Assembly (NCBI RefSeq): GCF_004323635.1
Contig: NZ_CP036515.1
Location: 4,341,501-4,405,500 of the forward strand
Reading direction: 5' to 3'
DNA: 64,000 nt
From: Lichenihabitans psoromatis
GTDB lineage: Bacteria > Pseudomonadota > Alphaproteobacteria > Rhizobiales > Beijerinckiaceae
The position numbers and the translations under genes are program-made. Positions 30,303 through 40,204 of this stretch are shown here, piece by piece. Positions within the stretch are counted from its first letter, which is position 1, and each line of letters starts with the position of its first letter. Below the pieces are notes generated by a model that was given only the letters and a program-made list of their open reading frames with translations, did not search any database and was not told the DNA's origin.

Positions 30303-32108
30303 ATGGCTCCTCCGCTTCTTACGCTTCAAAATATTCGATTGACCCTCGGCGGCAAGCCGCTTCTCGATGGGGCCGAATTTTCGGTCTCGCGCGGCGAACG
30401 CTTGTGTCTCGTCGGGCGCAATGGCTCCGGCAAGTCGACGTTCCTCAAGATCGCGGCGGGCTCGGGCGAGGCCGACAGCGGCACGCGGTTCATGCAGCCG
30501 GACGCCAGTCTGCGCTACCTGCCGCAAGAGCCGGACCTGTCGGGCTTCGATACCGTGTTGGCCTATGTCGAAGCCGGTCTGGGACCGCTCGACGACCCGT
30601 ATCGCGCCATCACGCTGCTGAACGACCTTGGCCTGACCGGCAACGAGGACCCGCGTCATCTCTCGGGCGGCGAGGGCCGTCGCGCGGCATTGGCGCGTGT
30701 GCTGGCGCCCGAGCCTGACATCTTGCTGCTCGACGAGCCGACCAACCATCTCGACCTGCCGGCGATCGAGTGGCTCGAATCGGAACTGGCGAGCTTGCGC
30801 TCGGCATTGGTTCTGGTGAGCCATGATCGTCGCTTTCTCACGCGCCTGTCGCGCGCCACGTTGTGGCTCGATCGGGGCAAGACGCGGCGGATCGACCGGG
30901 GCTTCGGCGATTTCGAGGCTTGGCGCGATCAGGTGCTGGAAGAAGAAGAGCGCGACCGGCACAAGCTCGATCGCAAGATCGCCATGGAAGAGGATTGGGT
31001 CCGCTACGGCGTCACGGGCCGGCGTAAGCGCAACGTGCGGCGCATGGGTGCGCTGGCGGATCTTCGCAGCGAGAGACGCGACGAGCGCCGCACCGTCGGC
31101 GAGGTCAAGATCTCGGTGTCCGAGGCGAAGACCTCCGGCAAGCTTGTGATCGAAGCCGAAGAGGTATCGAAGGCCTTCGACGAGCGTGTGATCGTGCAGG
31201 ATTTCTCGACCCGTGTGTTGCGGAACGACAGGCTTGGCGTCGTCGGCGCGAACGGCGCCGGCAAGTCGACGTTGCTGAAACTGATGACCGGGCTGCTCGA
31301 GCCCGATAGCGGCTGGGTGAAGATCGGGGCCAACGTCGCGCTCGCGACCCTCGACCAGGGTCGCACCAGCTTGTTGCCGACCACAACCTTGGCCGATGCG
31401 CTGACCGGCGGCGGGAGCGACAACGTCATCATCAATGGGCAGCCGAAACATGTGATCGGCTACATGAAAGACTTTCTGTTTGGTCCCGAACAGGCCCGGA
31501 CCCCGGTCGGTCGCCTGTCGGGCGGTGAGCGCGGGCGATTGACCCTGGCGCGCGCTTTGGCTCTGCCCTCAAACCTTCTGGTGCTCGACGAACCGACCAA
31601 CGATCTCGATCTCGAAACGCTCGATCTCCTGCAGGAAATGCTGGCCGATTACCCCGGCACCGTCATCGTCGTGAGCCATGATCGCGACTTTCTCGATCGC
31701 GTCGCGACCTCGGTCATGGTGTCAGAGGGCGAAGGTCGCTGGACCGAATATGCCGGCGGCTACTCCGACATGGTCGCCCAGCGCGGCGCGTCGCTGAGCG
31801 GCAAGCCGGTGGCGTCCAGCAAAGTCGATGGCAATGGCAAAGCCAAGACTGGAACCATCGCCGGTCCGAAGCGCAAGATGAGCTTCAAGGACAAACATGC
31901 CTTGGAGACCCTGCCGGGCCGCATGGAGGAGATGCGGCGCGCGGCCACGAAGATGAAGAATGTCCTTGCCGACCCGAAGCTTTACAGCCGCGATCCAGCG
32001 AGTTTCGCCAAAGCATCTGCGGCGCTGGCCAAGGCCGACAGCGATCTTGAAAAGGCCGAGACCCAGTGGATTGAACTCGAAATGCTCCGCGAGGCGAGCG
32101 AGGCGTGA
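30303..32108 (+). CDS. uup: ABC-F family ATPase, Uup-like
   Basis: This 601-residue soluble protein has two ABC ATPase domains without membrane parts. Walker A motifs are GRNGSGKST (about residue 38) and GANGAGKST (about 318); signatures are LSGGEGRRAALAR and LSGGERGRLTLAR; Walker B segments are LLLDEPTNHLDL and LVLDEPTNDLDL. A linker with basic residues (RKRNVRRMG) lies between. After about residue 500, a basic linker and a C-terminal coiled coil are typical of Uup, which acts on ribosomes or branched DNA. Start at ATG 30303; upstream in-frame codons have no support. Confidence 0.88.
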   Translation: MAPPLLTLQNIRLTLGGKPLLDGAEFSVSRGERLCLVGRNGSGKSTFLKIAAGSGEADSGTRFMQPDASLRYLPQEPDLSGFDTVLAYVEAGLGPLDDPYRAITLLNDLGLTGNEDPRHLSGGEGRRAALARVLAPEPDILLLDEPTNHLDLPAIEWLESELASLRSALVLVSHDRRFLTRLSRATLWLDRGKTRRIDRGFGDFEAWRDQVLEEEERDRHKLDRKIAMEEDWVRYGVTGRRKRNVRRMGALADLRSERRDERRTVGEVKISVSEAKTSGKLVIEAEEVSKAFDERVIVQDFSTRVLRNDRLGVVGANGAGKSTLLKLMTGLLEPDSGWVKIGANVALATLDQGRTSLLPTTTLADALTGGGSDNVIINGQPKHVIGYMKDFLFGPEQARTPVGRLSGGERGRLTLARALALPSNLLVLDEPTNDLDLETLDLLQEMLADYPGTVIVVSHDRDFLDRVATSVMVSEGEGRWTEYAGGYSDMVAQRGASLSGKPVASSKVDGNGKAKTGTIAGPKRKMSFKDKHALETLPGRMEEMRRAATKMKNVLADPKLYSRDPASFAKASAALAKADSDLEKAETQWIELEMLREASEA

Positions 32109-32223
32109 TGGAGCCACCAGCCCTTCGCTGCGGCATGTTTTCCGGCTAGGATTTGGCCGGTAGGATCACGGAACGTTTTCGGCCGGCGTGCCATTTTCAG
32201 CTCGAAGCGAAGAGGTCGAGACG

Positions 32224-33324
32224 ATGTCGGATGTGGTGAAGACGAAGAAGTCGGGCCAGATCTCGGGATTGATCCTCGCGATCGCGGCCGGCATCGCCCT
32301 CGGTAAGATGGCGGGGCCGGTCGGTCGGCCGAAGCCGGTGGCCGGTCCTGAGCCGGAGATCGATCCGGTGGCCATGCCACAACTGGGGTCTGATACCCCG
32401 CTGGTTCCGACGGTCGTCTCGCATGCGGCGGTCGTCAACCCCAATCCGGTCGCGATCTCGCATCGTCCGGGTCTCGTCGGTGTCATGTGGTCGGTCGTGG
32501 ACCGGATCGGCCGCGACAACGTCTCGATGGTCGCGGCAGGGGTCGCTTTCTATACGCTTCTCGCCATTTTCCCGGCTTTGGCAGCCATTGTATCGCTCTA
32601 TGGCTTGTTTGGGGATCCGGCCGAGGTGTCCCGCCAAATCGCGCCATTTTCGGAAATTCTGCCCCGCGAGGCACTGACGCTGATCAACGACGGCCTCACA
32701 TCCTTCGTGGCCAAGAAGTCCTCGCAGTTCAATATCGCGCTCGTGACGGGCGTGCTGCTGGCCCTGTGGAGCGCGCGCGCGGGTATGGCGTCCGTCATGA
32801 CCGGGCTCAACATCGCCTATGAGGAGACGGAGCGGCGCTCGCTCGTCGTGCAGAACCTCGTCGCACTCGGCATGACGTTCGCCGCCATCCTGATCGCGAT
32901 CGCGATCGTCTTTGCGATCGGGATCATCCCTGCGGCTCTCGCGCTGCTGCATGTGCCGACGCAATTGGCGACCACGATCGCGCTCGCCCGCTGGCCGCTG
33001 CTGGCCGTTATCATCCTGCTCGGCTTCGCGGTGCTCTACCGTTTCGCGCCATGCCGGCAGAAAGCGAAATGGGAATGGATCACCTGGGGCTCTGCCACCG
33101 CCACGGCCTTATGGCTCGGAGGCTCCTGGCTCTTCTCCTTCTATGTCGGGCATTTCGGCAGCTATGACGCGACCTATGGATCGCTCGGCGCCGTCGTCGT
33201 GCTGCTGCTTTGGTTCTGGGTCGCGGCGCTGGTGTTTCTCCTCGGCGCGGAGGTCGATGCCGAACTTCACGCGCGGGCGCGGGCAACGGGTTCACCGACC
33301 AAGGGCCTTCCGACAAGCCGATAG
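32224..33324 (+). CDS. YihY/virulence factor BrkB family membrane protein
   Basis: This 366-residue integral membrane protein has a soluble, Pro-rich N-terminal extension (about 1-85, including one early hydrophobic stretch) and then the YihY/BrkB core with about six transmembrane segments. Typical parts are NVSMVAAGVAFYTLLAIFPALAAIVSLYG, ILPREALTLINDGL, RAGMASVMTGLNIAY and YGSLGAVVVLLLWFWVAAL. The role is still unclear in most bacteria despite old links to RNase BN. Start ATG 32224 has AGAGG upstream; a GTG at 32188 would add 12 residues. It lies 12 bp upstream of the M24-like gene and may share its transcript. Confidence 0.88.
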   Translation: MSDVVKTKKSGQISGLILAIAAGIALGKMAGPVGRPKPVAGPEPEIDPVAMPQLGSDTPLVPTVVSHAAVVNPNPVAISHRPGLVGVMWSVVDRIGRDNVSMVAAGVAFYTLLAIFPALAAIVSLYGLFGDPAEVSRQIAPFSEILPREALTLINDGLTSFVAKKSSQFNIALVTGVLLALWSARAGMASVMTGLNIAYEETERRSLVVQNLVALGMTFAAILIAIAIVFAIGIIPAALALLHVPTQLATTIALARWPLLAVIILLGFAVLYRFAPCRQKAKWEWITWGSATATALWLGGSWLFSFYVGHFGSYDATYGSLGAVVVLLLWFWVAALVFLLGAEVDAELHARARATGSPTKGLPTSR

Positions 33325-33336
33325 GATTCTCCATCG

Positions 33337-34488
33337 ATGGCGGTTCATTTTAGTCTGGACGAAATGGCCGACCGGATGCGGCGCCTGCAAGCCGTCATGG
33401 CCGAGCGGCAGCTCGATGGCATGCTGCTGTTCGCGCAGGAGAGTATGTTCTGGCTGACCAGTTACGATACGTTCGGGTTCTGCTTCTTTCAGTGTCTTTA
33501 CGTCGGGCAGGATGGCCGGACCGCCTTGCTGACCCGCTCGGCCGATCTCCGGCAGGCGCAGCATACGTCGATCATCAATGCCATCCGGATCTGGGTCGAT
33601 GCGGCCGAGGCCAATCCTGCGCATGATCTCAGGGCCATGTTGGCCGACCTCGGCGTCGGGGGTCACCGTCTCGGCGTCGAGTACGATTCCTACGGCTTGA
33701 CCTATGCGAATGGACAGCGGGTCGCATCCGCTCTCGAGAAATTCGTGACCCTCGTCGACGCGTCGTCGATCGTTCCGCGTCTGCGGGTTACAAAATCGGA
33801 CGCTGAACTCGCCTTCGTGCGGGAAGCGGCCGGTTTGTCGGATGCGGCCGATCGCGCTGCCATCGACGCAACCCGCGCCGGCGCGGACGAGGGCGACATC
33901 CTGGCGGCACAGCAGAGTGCCATCTTCGCGGGCGGCGGTGATTACCCGGCCAACGAATTCATCATCGGGTCGGGCCGCGACGCGCTTCTGTGCCGTTACA
34001 AGTCCGGACGCCGACGGCTCGACGCGAACGACCAGATCACGCTGGAATTTGCCGGTGTTTTCCGCCACTACCATGCCGCTATCATGCGGACCCACGTGAT
34101 CGGACGCGCTCGGGTGCAGCATGTCGCCTATCACGCGGCCGCTCGGGAAGCTCTGGCGGCCTGCGAGACCGAGCTTCGACCGGGTCGCACGGCGGGTGAC
34201 GTCTATGCGGCGCATGCCCGTGTGTTCGACCAGCATGGATTGTCGCACCATCGGTTGAACGCCTGCGGTTATTCGCTCGGCGCCAAATTCACCCCGTCGT
34301 GGATGGACCCGCCGATGTTCTTCGCCAACAACGATTGGGTGCTGGCCCCGAACCAGGTGGTGTTCCTCCACATGATCCTGATGGATTCCGAGACCGACAC
34401 CGCCATGTGCCTCGGCCGAACCTCGATCGTGACGTTAACCGGCCCACAGGTCATCAACGCCGCCAATCTGGACCTCGTGACGAAATAG
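33337..34488 (+). CDS. M24 (creatinase/aminopeptidase P) family protein lacking metal ligands
   Basis: This 383-residue protein has the two-part creatinase layout: an N-terminal domain (about 1-145) and a C-terminal pita-bread domain (about 155-380). In active aminopeptidases this domain binds two metals through Asp, Asp, His, Glu, Glu. Here the first segment reads TLEFAGVFRHYHAAIMRT, with Glu in place of the first Asp and Ala in place of the second, and the last segment lacks the usual Glu pair (AMCLGRTSIVT). It therefore resembles metal-free creatinase and ectoine hydrolase relatives rather than Xaa-Pro peptidases. The substrate is not known; no ectoine or creatine genes are adjacent. Confidence 0.8.
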   Translation: MAVHFSLDEMADRMRRLQAVMAERQLDGMLLFAQESMFWLTSYDTFGFCFFQCLYVGQDGRTALLTRSADLRQAQHTSIINAIRIWVDAAEANPAHDLRAMLADLGVGGHRLGVEYDSYGLTYANGQRVASALEKFVTLVDASSIVPRLRVTKSDAELAFVREAAGLSDAADRAAIDATRAGADEGDILAAQQSAIFAGGGDYPANEFIIGSGRDALLCRYKSGRRRLDANDQITLEFAGVFRHYHAAIMRTHVIGRARVQHVAYHAAAREALAACETELRPGRTAGDVYAAHARVFDQHGLSHHRLNACGYSLGAKFTPSWMDPPMFFANNDWVLAPNQVVFLHMILMDSETDTAMCLGRTSIVTLTGPQVINAANLDLVTK

Positions 34489-34558
34489 CTTTAACTCGAG
34501 CTTAGGAAAGCTGTGCTGGGGCCGACGAGGCGACCGGCGCGGAGGCTTGGGAGCGGGC

Positions 34559-35149
34559 ATGTATCGACGATCTCACCTGCGGCAAGGTCAGGTCCTTGGC
34601 CTCGGATTGGCCGGCTTGACGATCGCGATGGCCCTGGGTGGTTGCGAGGCGGTACCGGATGCGCGCGTCGGGCGCGGAGACATTCGCAACGCCATTGCGC
34701 GCGGCCAGTTGACGAGCCCGCGCGCCGCGACGGTGGCGCTGGTGAGCCTCGATGGCGCACCTGATCAGGTTGCGGCTCGTTTCCGTCAGAGCCTGTTTGG
34801 CGAGGCCGCCTCGCGCGAAATCACAGTCACGGACGAAGCCTCGGCGCATTATCTGGTCCGAGGCTATCTGTCGGCCTATCCGGGCGAGACCGGCGGCACC
34901 ACGCTATCCTATGTCTACGACGTTTTCGAAGCCGGCCGGAAGCAACGGGAACAGCGGATCGAAGATACGATCGACCTGCCGGTCGCCGCCGCCGATCCCT
35001 GGAGCGTGGTGAGCGACAGCGTCGTCACGACACTCGCGGGCCGCAGCGCCGACGACCTTGCGGTGGCCCTGTCCGGCACCCCGGAGGCCCAGGCGCAGGG
35101 TGGAAAAGTCGCTAGTGTCGCACCGTCGGGACAGCCGCCCCTCAACTAA
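34559..35149 (+). CDS. Putative lipoprotein of unknown function
   Basis: This 196-residue protein starts with a signal peptide (residues 1-30) ending in a lipobox-like LGGC with Cys near 31, so it is probably a lipoprotein. The mature part has a region ATVALVSLDGAPDQVAARF and YDVFEAGRKQREQRIED, and ends in an Ala/Gln-rich tail. I do not recognise a domain, though the layout recalls small Rhizobiales lipoproteins. Start ATG has GGGAG upstream. It lies 70 bp after the M24-like gene and is followed by a terminator before lepA. Confidence 0.72.
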   Translation: MYRRSHLRQGQVLGLGLAGLTIAMALGGCEAVPDARVGRGDIRNAIARGQLTSPRAATVALVSLDGAPDQVAARFRQSLFGEAASREITVTDEASAHYLVRGYLSAYPGETGGTTLSYVYDVFEAGRKQREQRIEDTIDLPVAAADPWSVVSDSVVTTLAGRSADDLAVALSGTPEAQAQGGKVASVAPSGQPPLN

Positions 35150-35173
35150 GAAGAGACATCCGACTTTTCAGGC

Positions 35174-35203
35174 GTAAACCAAGACGCTTCGCCTTGGTTT
35201 TAC
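35174..35203 (+). terminator. Rho-independent terminator-like hairpin before lepA
   Basis: A stem formed by gtaaaccaag (35174-35183) and cttggttttac (35193-35203) around a 9-nt loop, with one bulged T and T-rich 3' end (TTTT). It lies 24 bp after the lipoprotein stop and separates it from lepA. Confidence 0.65.
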
Positions 35204-35228
35204 CCGGCGCGACTGCTATTGCGGCCGG

Positions 35229-37034
35229 ATGACGTCGCATACCTTTGCCAACATCCGCAATTTTTCCATCGTGGCCCATATCGACCACGGCAAGTCCACG
35301 CTCGCCGACCGTTTGATCCAAACGACCGGCACCGTCGCGTTGCGTGACATGAGCGAGCAGATGCTCGACAGCATGGATATCGAGCGGGAACGCGGCATCA
35401 CGATCAAGGCCCAGACCGTGCGCCTCGAGTACAAGGCGGAGGATGGGCAGACCTACATCCTCAACCTGATGGATACGCCCGGCCACGTCGATTTCGCCTA
35501 CGAAGTCTCGCGTTCCCTCGCGGCCTGCGAAGGCTCGTTGCTGGTGGTCGACGCGAGCCAGGGCGTCGAGGCGCAGACGCTCGCCAACGTCTATCAGGCA
35601 CTCGATGCCGGACACGAGATCGTGCCGATCCTCAACAAGATCGATCTGCCGGCCGCCGAGCCCGAGCGCATCAAGGAGCAGATCGAGGATGTCATCGGGC
35701 TCGATGCGTCCGACGCCGTGATGATCTCGGCCAAGACGGGGCTGAATATCGAGGGCGTGCTGGAGGCGATCGTCAAGCGCCTGCCGCCACCCAAAGGAGA
35801 CGAGACCGCGCCCCTGAAAGCGCTGCTGGTCGACAGCTGGTACGACGCCTATCTCGGCGTCGTGGTGCTGGTCCGCGTCATCGACGGCACGATGAAAAAG
35901 GGCTCCAAGATCCGCACGATGGCGACCAATGCTCACTACGAGGTCGATCGCATCGGTGTCTTCACGCCCAAGATGAAGGATGTTTCGGTCCTCGGTCCGG
36001 GCGAGATCGGCTTCATCACCGCGCAGATCAAGGAAGTGGCCGACACCCGCGTCGGCGATACGATTACCGATGAGCGCAAGCCGACCGCCGAGGCCCTGCC
36101 CGGCTTCAAGCCGGCGCAACCGGTCGTGTTCTGCGGCCTGTTTCCGGTCGATGCCGCCGATTTCGAGGATTTGCGCGCCGCAATGGGGCGCCTGCGCCTC
36201 AACGACGCAAGCTTCTCCTACGAGATGGAAAGCTCCGCCGCGCTCGGCTTCGGGTTCCGTTGCGGCTTTCTCGGACTGCTGCATCTCGAAATCATCCAGG
36301 AGCGGCTCGAGCGCGAGTTCAATCTCGATCTCATCGCCACAGCGCCCTCGGTCATCTACGAGATCGCGATGCGCGACGGCACGCAGATCGACCTGCATAA
36401 TCCGGCCGATATGCCGGACGTGATGCAGATCTTGGAAATCCGTGAACCGTGGATCAGGGCGACGCTGCTCACGCCGGACGATTACCTCGGCAGCATCTTA
36501 AAGCTTTGTCAGGATCGGCGCGGCATACAGGTCGACCTCAACTATGTCGGCAAACGCGCGATGGTGACCTACGATCTGCCGCTGAACGAAGTCGTGTTCG
36601 ACTTCTACGATCGGCTGAAGTCGATCTCGAAGGGCTATGCCAGCTTCGACTACAACATCACCGACTATAAGCCGGGCGACCTCGTCAAAATGTCGATCCT
36701 GGTCAATGCCGAGCCGGTCGACGCGCTGTCGATGCTGGTGCATCGCGACCGTGCCGAAATGCGGGGCCGCGCCATGGTGGACAAGCTGAAGGATCTCATT
36801 CCGCAGCATATGTTCCAGATCCCCGTGCAGGCCGCGATCGGCGGCAAGATCATCGCGCGCGAAACCATCCGGGCGCTCCGGAAGGACGTGACGGCGAAGT
36901 GCTACGGCGGTGACGTGACCCGCAAGCGCAAGCTGCTCGAGAAGCAGAAAGCCGGTAAGAAGAAGATGCGACAGTTCGGCAAGGTCGAAATTCCGCAGGA
37001 GGCCTTCATCGCCGCCCTGAAGATGGACAGCTGA
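35229..37034 (+). CDS. lepA: Translation elongation factor 4 (LepA)
   Basis: This 601-residue GTPase acts on stalled or misassembled ribosomes. The G1 motif AHIDHGKST is at residues 16-24; G3 is DTPGHVDF, G4 NKID. EF-G-like domains II, III and V follow, and the specific C-terminal domain ends with a basic [15 protein letters not shown] tract, as in all LepA proteins. The length is standard. It is probably monocistronic, with a terminator in front of it and a separate secreted-protein gene 41 bp after it. An RBS is not obvious; the ATG is fixed by family alignment. Confidence 0.97.
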   Translation: MTSHTFANIRNFSIVAHIDHGKSTLADRLIQTTGTVALRDMSEQMLDSMDIERERGITIKAQTVRLEYKAEDGQTYILNLMDTPGHVDFAYEVSRSLAACEGSLLVVDASQGVEAQTLANVYQALDAGHEIVPILNKIDLPAAEPERIKEQIEDVIGLDASDAVMISAKTGLNIEGVLEAIVKRLPPPKGDETAPLKALLVDSWYDAYLGVVVLVRVIDGTMKKGSKIRTMATNAHYEVDRIGVFTPKMKDVSVLGPGEIGFITAQIKEVADTRVGDTITDERKPTAEALPGFKPAQPVVFCGLFPVDAADFEDLRAAMGRLRLNDASFSYEMESSAALGFGFRCGFLGLLHLEIIQERLEREFNLDLIATAPSVIYEIAMRDGTQIDLHNPADMPDVMQILEIREPWIRATLLTPDDYLGSILKLCQDRRGIQVDLNYVGKRAMVTYDLPLNEVVFDFYDRLKSISKGYASFDYNITDYKPGDLVKMSILVNAEPVDALSMLVHRDRAEMRGRAMVDKLKDLIPQHMFQIPVQAAIGGKIIARETIRALRKDVTAKCYGGDVTRKRKLLEKQKAGKKKMRQFGKVEIPQEAFIAALKMDS

Positions 37035-37075
37035 TTTCAAGACACGTGACGGTCGGACGCCCCTGGAGTTTATGC

Positions 37076-37630
37076 ATGAAGGCCCTCTGTGTTCTCGCTT
37101 TGGTGTGCGCCGCGGCCCTCCCGCTTCCGGCATTTGCCAAGGTCAAGGTGCCGCCGTTCGGCTGTGCCTCCTTCATGGAGGATTTCACCAAGGCGGCGCA
37201 GCCCAACAAAGTGACGTTTGAACGCCCGCTGAACATCACGCGCGGCTTTTTCGGTGACGATGAGGGCGTCGAAGTCCGGGTTCTCGCGACGGGCGAGAAT
37301 GTCGAAGGCACGCTGAAATGCCACGGCGATGAGTTTCGGCGCTTCGAGGTTCGCGTGGCGGCCCCGGTCGATGAGAAGCTTGAGACCACGCTGAAGGCTT
37401 ATGAGCAAGCCGCTCTGATCGCGGCTTTTCGGTGGGACCGCCCCAAGGCCGAGATGATCGTGAATGCGATGAGCAGCGACGCGGCCGAATATCTCAAGGC
37501 CTCGGTTCAGCGGGGCGACACCTACCTGTCCGGTAAGGTCGAGTATCATCAGGGCGATACGCTCGATCTTGGCCTGATCTGGACCGACACGGACCACACC
37601 TTCATCATCGCGAGCCAAACATCCGATTAG
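37076..37630 (+). CDS. Exported hypothetical protein
   Basis: This 184-residue protein has a clear signal peptide (MKALCVLALVCAAALPLPAFA) and no lipobox at the cleavage site, so it is likely periplasmic. The mature part has two Cys residues (FGCASF and LKCHGDEF) that could form a disulfide. I do not recognise the family. GGAG lies 7 bp before the ATG at 37076; the longer upstream frame begins with GTG and adds no signal. It follows lepA by 41 bp and converges with aroE. Confidence 0.75.
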   Translation: MKALCVLALVCAAALPLPAFAKVKVPPFGCASFMEDFTKAAQPNKVTFERPLNITRGFFGDDEGVEVRVLATGENVEGTLKCHGDEFRRFEVRVAAPVDEKLETTLKAYEQAALIAAFRWDRPKAEMIVNAMSSDAAEYLKASVQRGDTYLSGKVEYHQGDTLDLGLIWTDTDHTFIIASQTSD

Positions 37631-37684
37631 AGCACGTTCGCCTTGGCGAAATTCGCTCCGCCAAACCGCGCTCACGACCGTGGA

Positions 37685-38539
37685 TTACAGCCTTGGTGCG
37701 TTGACATCGGCTTCGATCAAAGCACGTAGCGCGTCCGTGACGACCGGGGTTTGCCCAAACCAGTGCGCGAAGCCCGGCACGGCCTGATGCAGCAACATGC
37801 CGAGCCCACCGACGGTGCGATGGCCCCTGGCCTTGGCGGCCGCGAGGAGATCGGTTTCGAGCGGCACATAGACAATGTCGCACACGAGCGCGTCGCGGTT
37901 CAATGCCGCGAGGTCGAGGTGGAGCTGTGGCTTCCCAACCATCCCGAGGGTCGTCGTATTGACCAGCAGATCGGCCGAGCCGAGTTGCTGCCTCACCTGA
38001 CCCCACCCATGGGCGGAGACGCGCGGGCCGAAGTGAAGCGCGAGATCCTCGGCGGTGCCGATCGTGCGGTTCAACACGCTCACGGAAAGACCTCGTTGCA
38101 GCAGGCCGTAGACCACGGCCCGCGCCGCGCCGCCTGCACCGAGCACGACCGCGTGGCCGCCGCCGCCGCTGCCGCTGCCATCCCAACCCGGCGCGCCAAC
38201 ATCGAGATTGGCCAAAAACCCGAACGCATCCGTATTGCCGCCCTGTAAGCGGCCGTTCTCGAACCACAGCGTATTGACGGCGCCGATCGCCCGCGCGGCG
38301 GCATCGATGTCGTCGACAAGCGCCATCACGGCACTCTTATGCGGCACCGTGACGTTGCCGCCGACAAATCCCGCCGCCGCCAGGCCCTCGATGAAGGCTT
38401 GCAGATCGGACGGCGCGACGTCGATCTTCTCATAACGTCCGGGCAGCTTAAGCGCATCGAGCCAGAACCCGTGAACCAGCGGCGAGCGCGAGTGAGCGAT
38501 CGGGTGGCCGATGACGAAAGCGCGGGGGGACAGCGGCAT
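37685..38539 (-). CDS. aroE: Shikimate dehydrogenase
   Basis: This 284-residue enzyme reduces 3-dehydroshikimate with NADPH for aromatic amino acid synthesis. The N-terminal substrate domain has IGHPIAHSRSPLVHG and the catalytic Lys68 in GNVTVPHKSA; Asp104 in GNTDAFGF is the second catalytic residue. The nucleotide domain carries VLGAGGAARAVVYGL with a Gly/Ser-rich insert just before it (GSGSGGGG). The start is the ATG at 38539; upstream in-frame codons have no support. It is divergent from ruvB and convergent with the exported-protein gene. Confidence 0.94.
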   Translation of the reverse strand: MPLSPRAFVIGHPIAHSRSPLVHGFWLDALKLPGRYEKIDVAPSDLQAFIEGLAAAGFVGGNVTVPHKSAVMALVDDIDAAARAIGAVNTLWFENGRLQGGNTDAFGFLANLDVGAPGWDGSGSGGGGHAVVLGAGGAARAVVYGLLQRGLSVSVLNRTIGTAEDLALHFGPRVSAHGWGQVRQQLGSADLLVNTTTLGMVGKPQLHLDLAALNRDALVCDIVYVPLETDLLAAAKARGHRTVGGLGMLLHQAVPGFAHWFGQTPVVTDALRALIEADVNAPRL

Positions 38540-38664
38540 GATGCTCGATCGCAACGAGGATGACCGCGGCCCGGCCCGGCATAGCGGTTCGCCTAGCACG
38601 ACGTCTCTATGCTATTCGAGAACAAATCACCGCCAAAGCGCCCGCGACAGCCCGGACCCCCTCA

Positions 38665-39720
38665 GTGTCAGACCAGCCCCGACGCCTGCTCACCCCGGAC
38701 CTTCGCGATGACGACCACGAGGCGTCGCTGCGGCCGCAGGTGCTGGAGGATTTCACCGGCCAGGAGGCGCTTCGTAAGAACCTCAAGGTGTTCGTCGAAG
38801 CCGCCAAGACCCGAGGCGAAGCGCTCGATCACGTGCTGTTCGTCGGGCCGCCCGGCCTTGGCAAGACAACGCTGGCTCAAATCGTGGCGCGCGAACTCGG
38901 CGTCAACTTTCGCTCGACCTCTGGTCCCGTCATCGCCAAGGCGGGTGACTTGGCGGCGCAATTGACCGCGCTCGAAGACCGCGATGTTCTGTTCATCGAC
39001 GAAATTCATCGGCTCAATCCGGCCGTGGAGGAGATCCTCTATCCGGCCATGGAAGATTTCCAGCTCGATCTCATCATCGGCCAAGGTCCTGCGGCCCGGT
39101 CGGTGAAGATCGATCTCGCCAAATTCACGCTCGTGGGCGCGACCACGCGGGCCGGCTTGCTGACGACGCCTCTGCGCGATCGCTTCGGCATCCCGCTACG
39201 GCTGAATTTCTATAATGTAACCGAACTCGAAAGCATCGTGCGGCGCGGGGCGCGGGTGTTGGGGATCGGCATGGCGCCTGATGGCGCCAATGAGATTGCG
39301 CGGCGGGCGCGCGGCACGCCCCGGATCGCGGGACGTTTGCTCCGTCGGGTGCGCGATTTTGCCGTTGTCGACGACGAACCGATCATCACCCGCAAGGTCG
39401 CCGACCGCGCCCTGAAACTGCTGGACGTCGACGACGTCGGCCTCGACCAGATGGATCGACGTTACCTCGACGCCGTTTCAATCTCGTTCGGGGGCGGCCC
39501 GGTCGGCATCGAGACGATCGCGGCCGCCCTGTCGGAGCCTCGCGACGCGATCGAAGACATCATCGAGCCGTTCCTGATCCAGCTTGGTTTTCTGCATCGG
39601 ACGCCGCGCGGCCGCATGCTGACCCCGCATGCGTTTCGTCACCTGGGGCTCGCGGTCCCCTCGCAAGCGCCTGTCGCCAACCAGATCGGGCTGTTCGATC
39701 TCGGAGACGATGTCGGATGA
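38665..39720 (+). CDS. ruvB: Holliday junction branch migration ATPase RuvB
   Basis: This 351-residue AAA+ motor has Walker [10 protein letters not shown] (residues 61-69), Walker [11 protein letters not shown], the sensor GATTRAG and a C-terminal winged helix ([17 protein letters not shown]). It drives branch migration with RuvA. I place the start at a GTG (38665), giving the family's usual N terminus; an ATG at 38560 would add 35 residues that look unlike RuvB and leave little room for the divergent aroE promoter. ruvC and ruvA, which usually precede it in Alphaproteobacteria, are not adjacent. ybgC overlaps its stop by 4 bp. Confidence 0.93.
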   Translation: MSDQPRRLLTPDLRDDDHEASLRPQVLEDFTGQEALRKNLKVFVEAAKTRGEALDHVLFVGPPGLGKTTLAQIVARELGVNFRSTSGPVIAKAGDLAAQLTALEDRDVLFIDEIHRLNPAVEEILYPAMEDFQLDLIIGQGPAARSVKIDLAKFTLVGATTRAGLLTTPLRDRFGIPLRLNFYNVTELESIVRRGARVLGIGMAPDGANEIARRARGTPRIAGRLLRRVRDFAVVDDEPIITRKVADRALKLLDVDDVGLDQMDRRYLDAVSISFGGGPVGIETIAAALSEPRDAIEDIIEPFLIQLGFLHRTPRGRMLTPHAFRHLGLAVPSQAPVANQIGLFDLGDDVG

Positions 39721-40163
39721 GCGGTGCCGCTTTCGAGGCGCATCGATGGAGCGTGCGTGTTTATTACGAGGACACGGATTTCTCCGGCGTCGTCTACCAC
39801 GCCAATTATCTGCGGTTTCTCGAGCGGGGCCGCACCGAGTTCCTGCGCCATCTCGGCATCAACCAGGCCGACCTCCGCGCCTCACCAGAGAGCGGTCCGA
39901 TGGCCTTTGCGGTGCGGCATATAACGCTCGATTTTCGCGCCGCCGCCCGGATGGACGATATCTTGATGGTCGACACCACCATCGAGGCGCTCGGCGGCGC
40001 TTCCGTCACGATGGGCCAGTCGATCCAGCGCGGCGAGGACGTCCTTGTCACGGCCGACATCCGCATCGGCTTGGTTCAAGACGGTCGAGCGCGGCGCTTT
40101 CCCCCCGCTTTGATGGCGAGATTGCGGCCCGATGGGAAACATTTGTCGCCTTCGATCGCATAA
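39717..40163 (+). CDS. ybgC: Tol-Pal system acyl-CoA thioesterase YbgC
   Basis: This 148-residue hotdog-fold thioesterase has the active-site signature [26 protein letters not shown] in pieces: Asp in EDTDFSG and the [12 protein letters not shown] helix. It hydrolyses acyl-CoA or acyl-ACP and is tied to phospholipid handling at the Tol-Pal complex. The ATG overlaps the ruvB stop, so the two are translationally coupled. tolQ follows after 158 bp, a gap with its own regulatory-looking sequences. Confidence 0.93.
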   Translation: MSGAAFEAHRWSVRVYYEDTDFSGVVYHANYLRFLERGRTEFLRHLGINQADLRASPESGPMAFAVRHITLDFRAAARMDDILMVDTTIEALGGASVTMGQSIQRGEDVLVTADIRIGLVQDGRARRFPPALMARLRPDGKHLSPSIA

Positions 40164-40171
40164 ACCTTTCA

Positions 40172-40204
40172 GTAACGGCTCCTTAACGATAATCAGGGAT
40201 TAAC
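40172..40204 (+). promoter_or_regulatory. Two near-consensus CtrA-like sites before tolQ
   Basis: GTAA-N7-TTAAC (40172-40187) and ATAA-N7-TTAAC (40189-40204) each differ from the full CtrA consensus TTAA-N7-TTAAC by one base and lie 17 bp apart in register. They sit 118-150 bp before the tolQ start. Tandem spacing raises the chance that they are real; binding is inference. Confidence 0.4.

Noticed and set aside
30063..31451. 462-residue open frame on the minus strand opposite the ABC-F gene
   Set aside because: The plus strand holds an intact ABC-F protein with all motifs. The antisense frame is a by-product of GC-rich codon use and has no family resemblance.
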